Part shown: piece after piece, positions 41,365-42,020 of the stretch
Layout: each line of letters begins with the position of its first letter
Numbering within the stretch: position 1 is the stretch's first letter
From: Rhodospirillales bacterium
GTDB taxonomy: Bacteria; Pseudomonadota; Alphaproteobacteria; Rhodospirillales; Shumkoniaceae
Direction: 5' to 3'
DNA length: 42,020 bases
NCBI GenBank assembly: GCA_028281785.1
Contig: JANQJG010000131.1
Location: forward strand, 1-42,020
Notes under the pieces: model-generated
Told to the model about the DNA's origin: nothing
What the model saw: the letters and a program-made list of their open reading frames with translations, nothing else
Databases searched by the model: none
Position numbers and translations under genes: made by a program

Positions 41365-42006
41365 GTGCTGGAAACCGCGCTCATCGCCCTGACCACCTTC
41401 TTCGCCACGGTCGGCCCGATCGACGTGGCCGCGATCTTCGCCGGGCTGACGCCGGGCGCGAGCGCGGCCGAGCGGCGGGCCATGGCGGTCAAGGCGACCC
41501 TGATCGCCTTCCTGGTGCTGATGGTCTTCGCGCTGTTCGGCACCGAGGCGCTGCGCCATCTGGGCATCACGTTGCCGGCGCTGAAGACGGCGGGCGGCAT
41601 CCTGCTGCTTTTGATCGCCATCGACATGGTCTTCGCCCGCCATTCCGGCGGCACCTCGACGACCCCCGACGAATCGCGCGAGGCCAAGGCCAAGGGCGAC
41701 ATCTCGGTCTTTCCGCTGGCGACGCCGCTGATCGCCGGGCCGGGCACCATGGGGGCGGTGGTCCTGCTGATGGCCGAGGCCGAGGGCAACCTGCTGGCCG
41801 AGCTGGTGGTGATGGGCGCGCTGACCGCGATCCTGCTGCTGACCTTCCTGCTGCTGCTGGCGGCGACGATGGTGCAGAAATATCTGGGGGTGACGGCGCT
41901 CAACGTAATCACCCGCGTGGTCGGCATCCTGCTGGCGGCGCTCGCCGTGCAGTTCATCTTCGACGGGATCGGCGCCAGCGGCCTGCTTCGAGGGCTCGAC
42001 CCGTAG
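41365..42006 (+). CDS. MarC family integral membrane protein
   Basis: This 213-aa membrane protein has six helices. The MarC/UPF0056 signatures are TTFFATVGPIDVAAIFAGLTPG near the start, LKTAGGILLLLIAIDMVF, and FPLATPLIAGPGTMGAVVLLM in the middle. The function is unknown; a role in multiple-antibiotic resistance was once proposed for MarC and not confirmed. The GTG start at 41365 has GGGAGG six bases upstream. The gene ends 14 bases before the window edge and is complete. Confidence 0.92.
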   Translation: MLETALIALTTFFATVGPIDVAAIFAGLTPGASAAERRAMAVKATLIAFLVLMVFALFGTEALRHLGITLPALKTAGGILLLLIAIDMVFARHSGGTSTTPDESREAKAKGDISVFPLATPLIAGPGTMGAVVLLMAEAEGNLLAELVVMGALTAILLLTFLLLLAATMVQKYLGVTALNVITRVVGILLAALAVQFIFDGIGASGLLRGLDP

Positions 42007-42020
42007 CAAAACGCCTAAAA

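Noticed and set aside
1-42020. tRNA, rRNA or CRISPR features
   Set aside because: No cloverleaf with the conserved T-loop, no ribosomal RNA signature and no repeat-spacer pattern were seen by eye in the gene-free gaps.

Overview
This window is 42 kb of GC-rich, densely coding chromosomal DNA with about 43 genes. It is most likely from a free-living alphaproteobacterium of the broad Rhodospirillales type. The evidence is two alphaproteobacterial housekeeping gene orders (fabD-fabG-acpP-fabF-mltG with yicC-gmk, and rpsF-rpsR-DUF2232-rplI with dnaB-alr-radA-cvpA-purF), TRAP and tripartite tricarboxylate (TTT) transporters, phosphonate use, and an intergenic repeat family familiar from alphaproteobacteria. 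The species cannot be named from the sequence. I saw no rRNA, tRNA, CRISPR array, prophage or intact insertion sequence.

Layout. 1-210: a chain of hairpins that probably ends transcripts. 211-6013: a 5-oxoproline module, with dctP-dctQ-dctM-pxpB-pxpC on the minus strand and pxpA diverging on the plus strand. 6014-6356: a CRP/FNR-like site, a candidate small RNA with a strong terminator, and an intergenic repeat. 6357-7923: gmk and yicC. 7924-10496: an accessory patch (SDR gene, DUF2061 gene, inverted-repeat element, XRE-family gene, second repeat copy) lying between yicC and mltG. 10497-15027: mltG, fabF, acpP, fabG and fabD. 15028-17703: divergent promoter region, then rpsF, rpsR, DUF2232 and rplI. 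17721-25078: a minus-strand catabolic cluster tctC-tctB-tctA-lacI-SDR-SDR-sulfatase with two palindromes in front of tctC. 25393-26631: a cyclopropane-fatty-acyl-phospholipid synthase. 26781-35293: dnaB, alr, mlaE, mlaF, radA, cvpA, purF and an SDR gene. 35335-38188: a DeoR regulator, an unrecognised 292-aa protein and an EamA transporter. 38189-40277: a candidate Pho box followed by phnW-phnX. 40292-42006: a ketopantoate-reductase-family gene and a MarC-family gene.

How the genes work together. The first module should import a carboxylate, plausibly 5-oxoproline, and hydrolyse it to glutamate. The fab block makes fatty acids; mltG, alr and mlaEF serve the envelope; gmk and purF make purines. 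The sulfatase cluster reads as one regulated unit: TTT uptake of an organic anion, sulfate-ester hydrolysis, and two SDR dehydrogenases whose cofactor motifs point to NAD for one and NADP for the other. It sits between rplI and dnaB, which are usually neighbours in this lineage, and is the best candidate for an undescribed pathway. PhnW and PhnX convert 2-aminoethylphosphonate to acetaldehyde and phosphate, probably under phosphate control.
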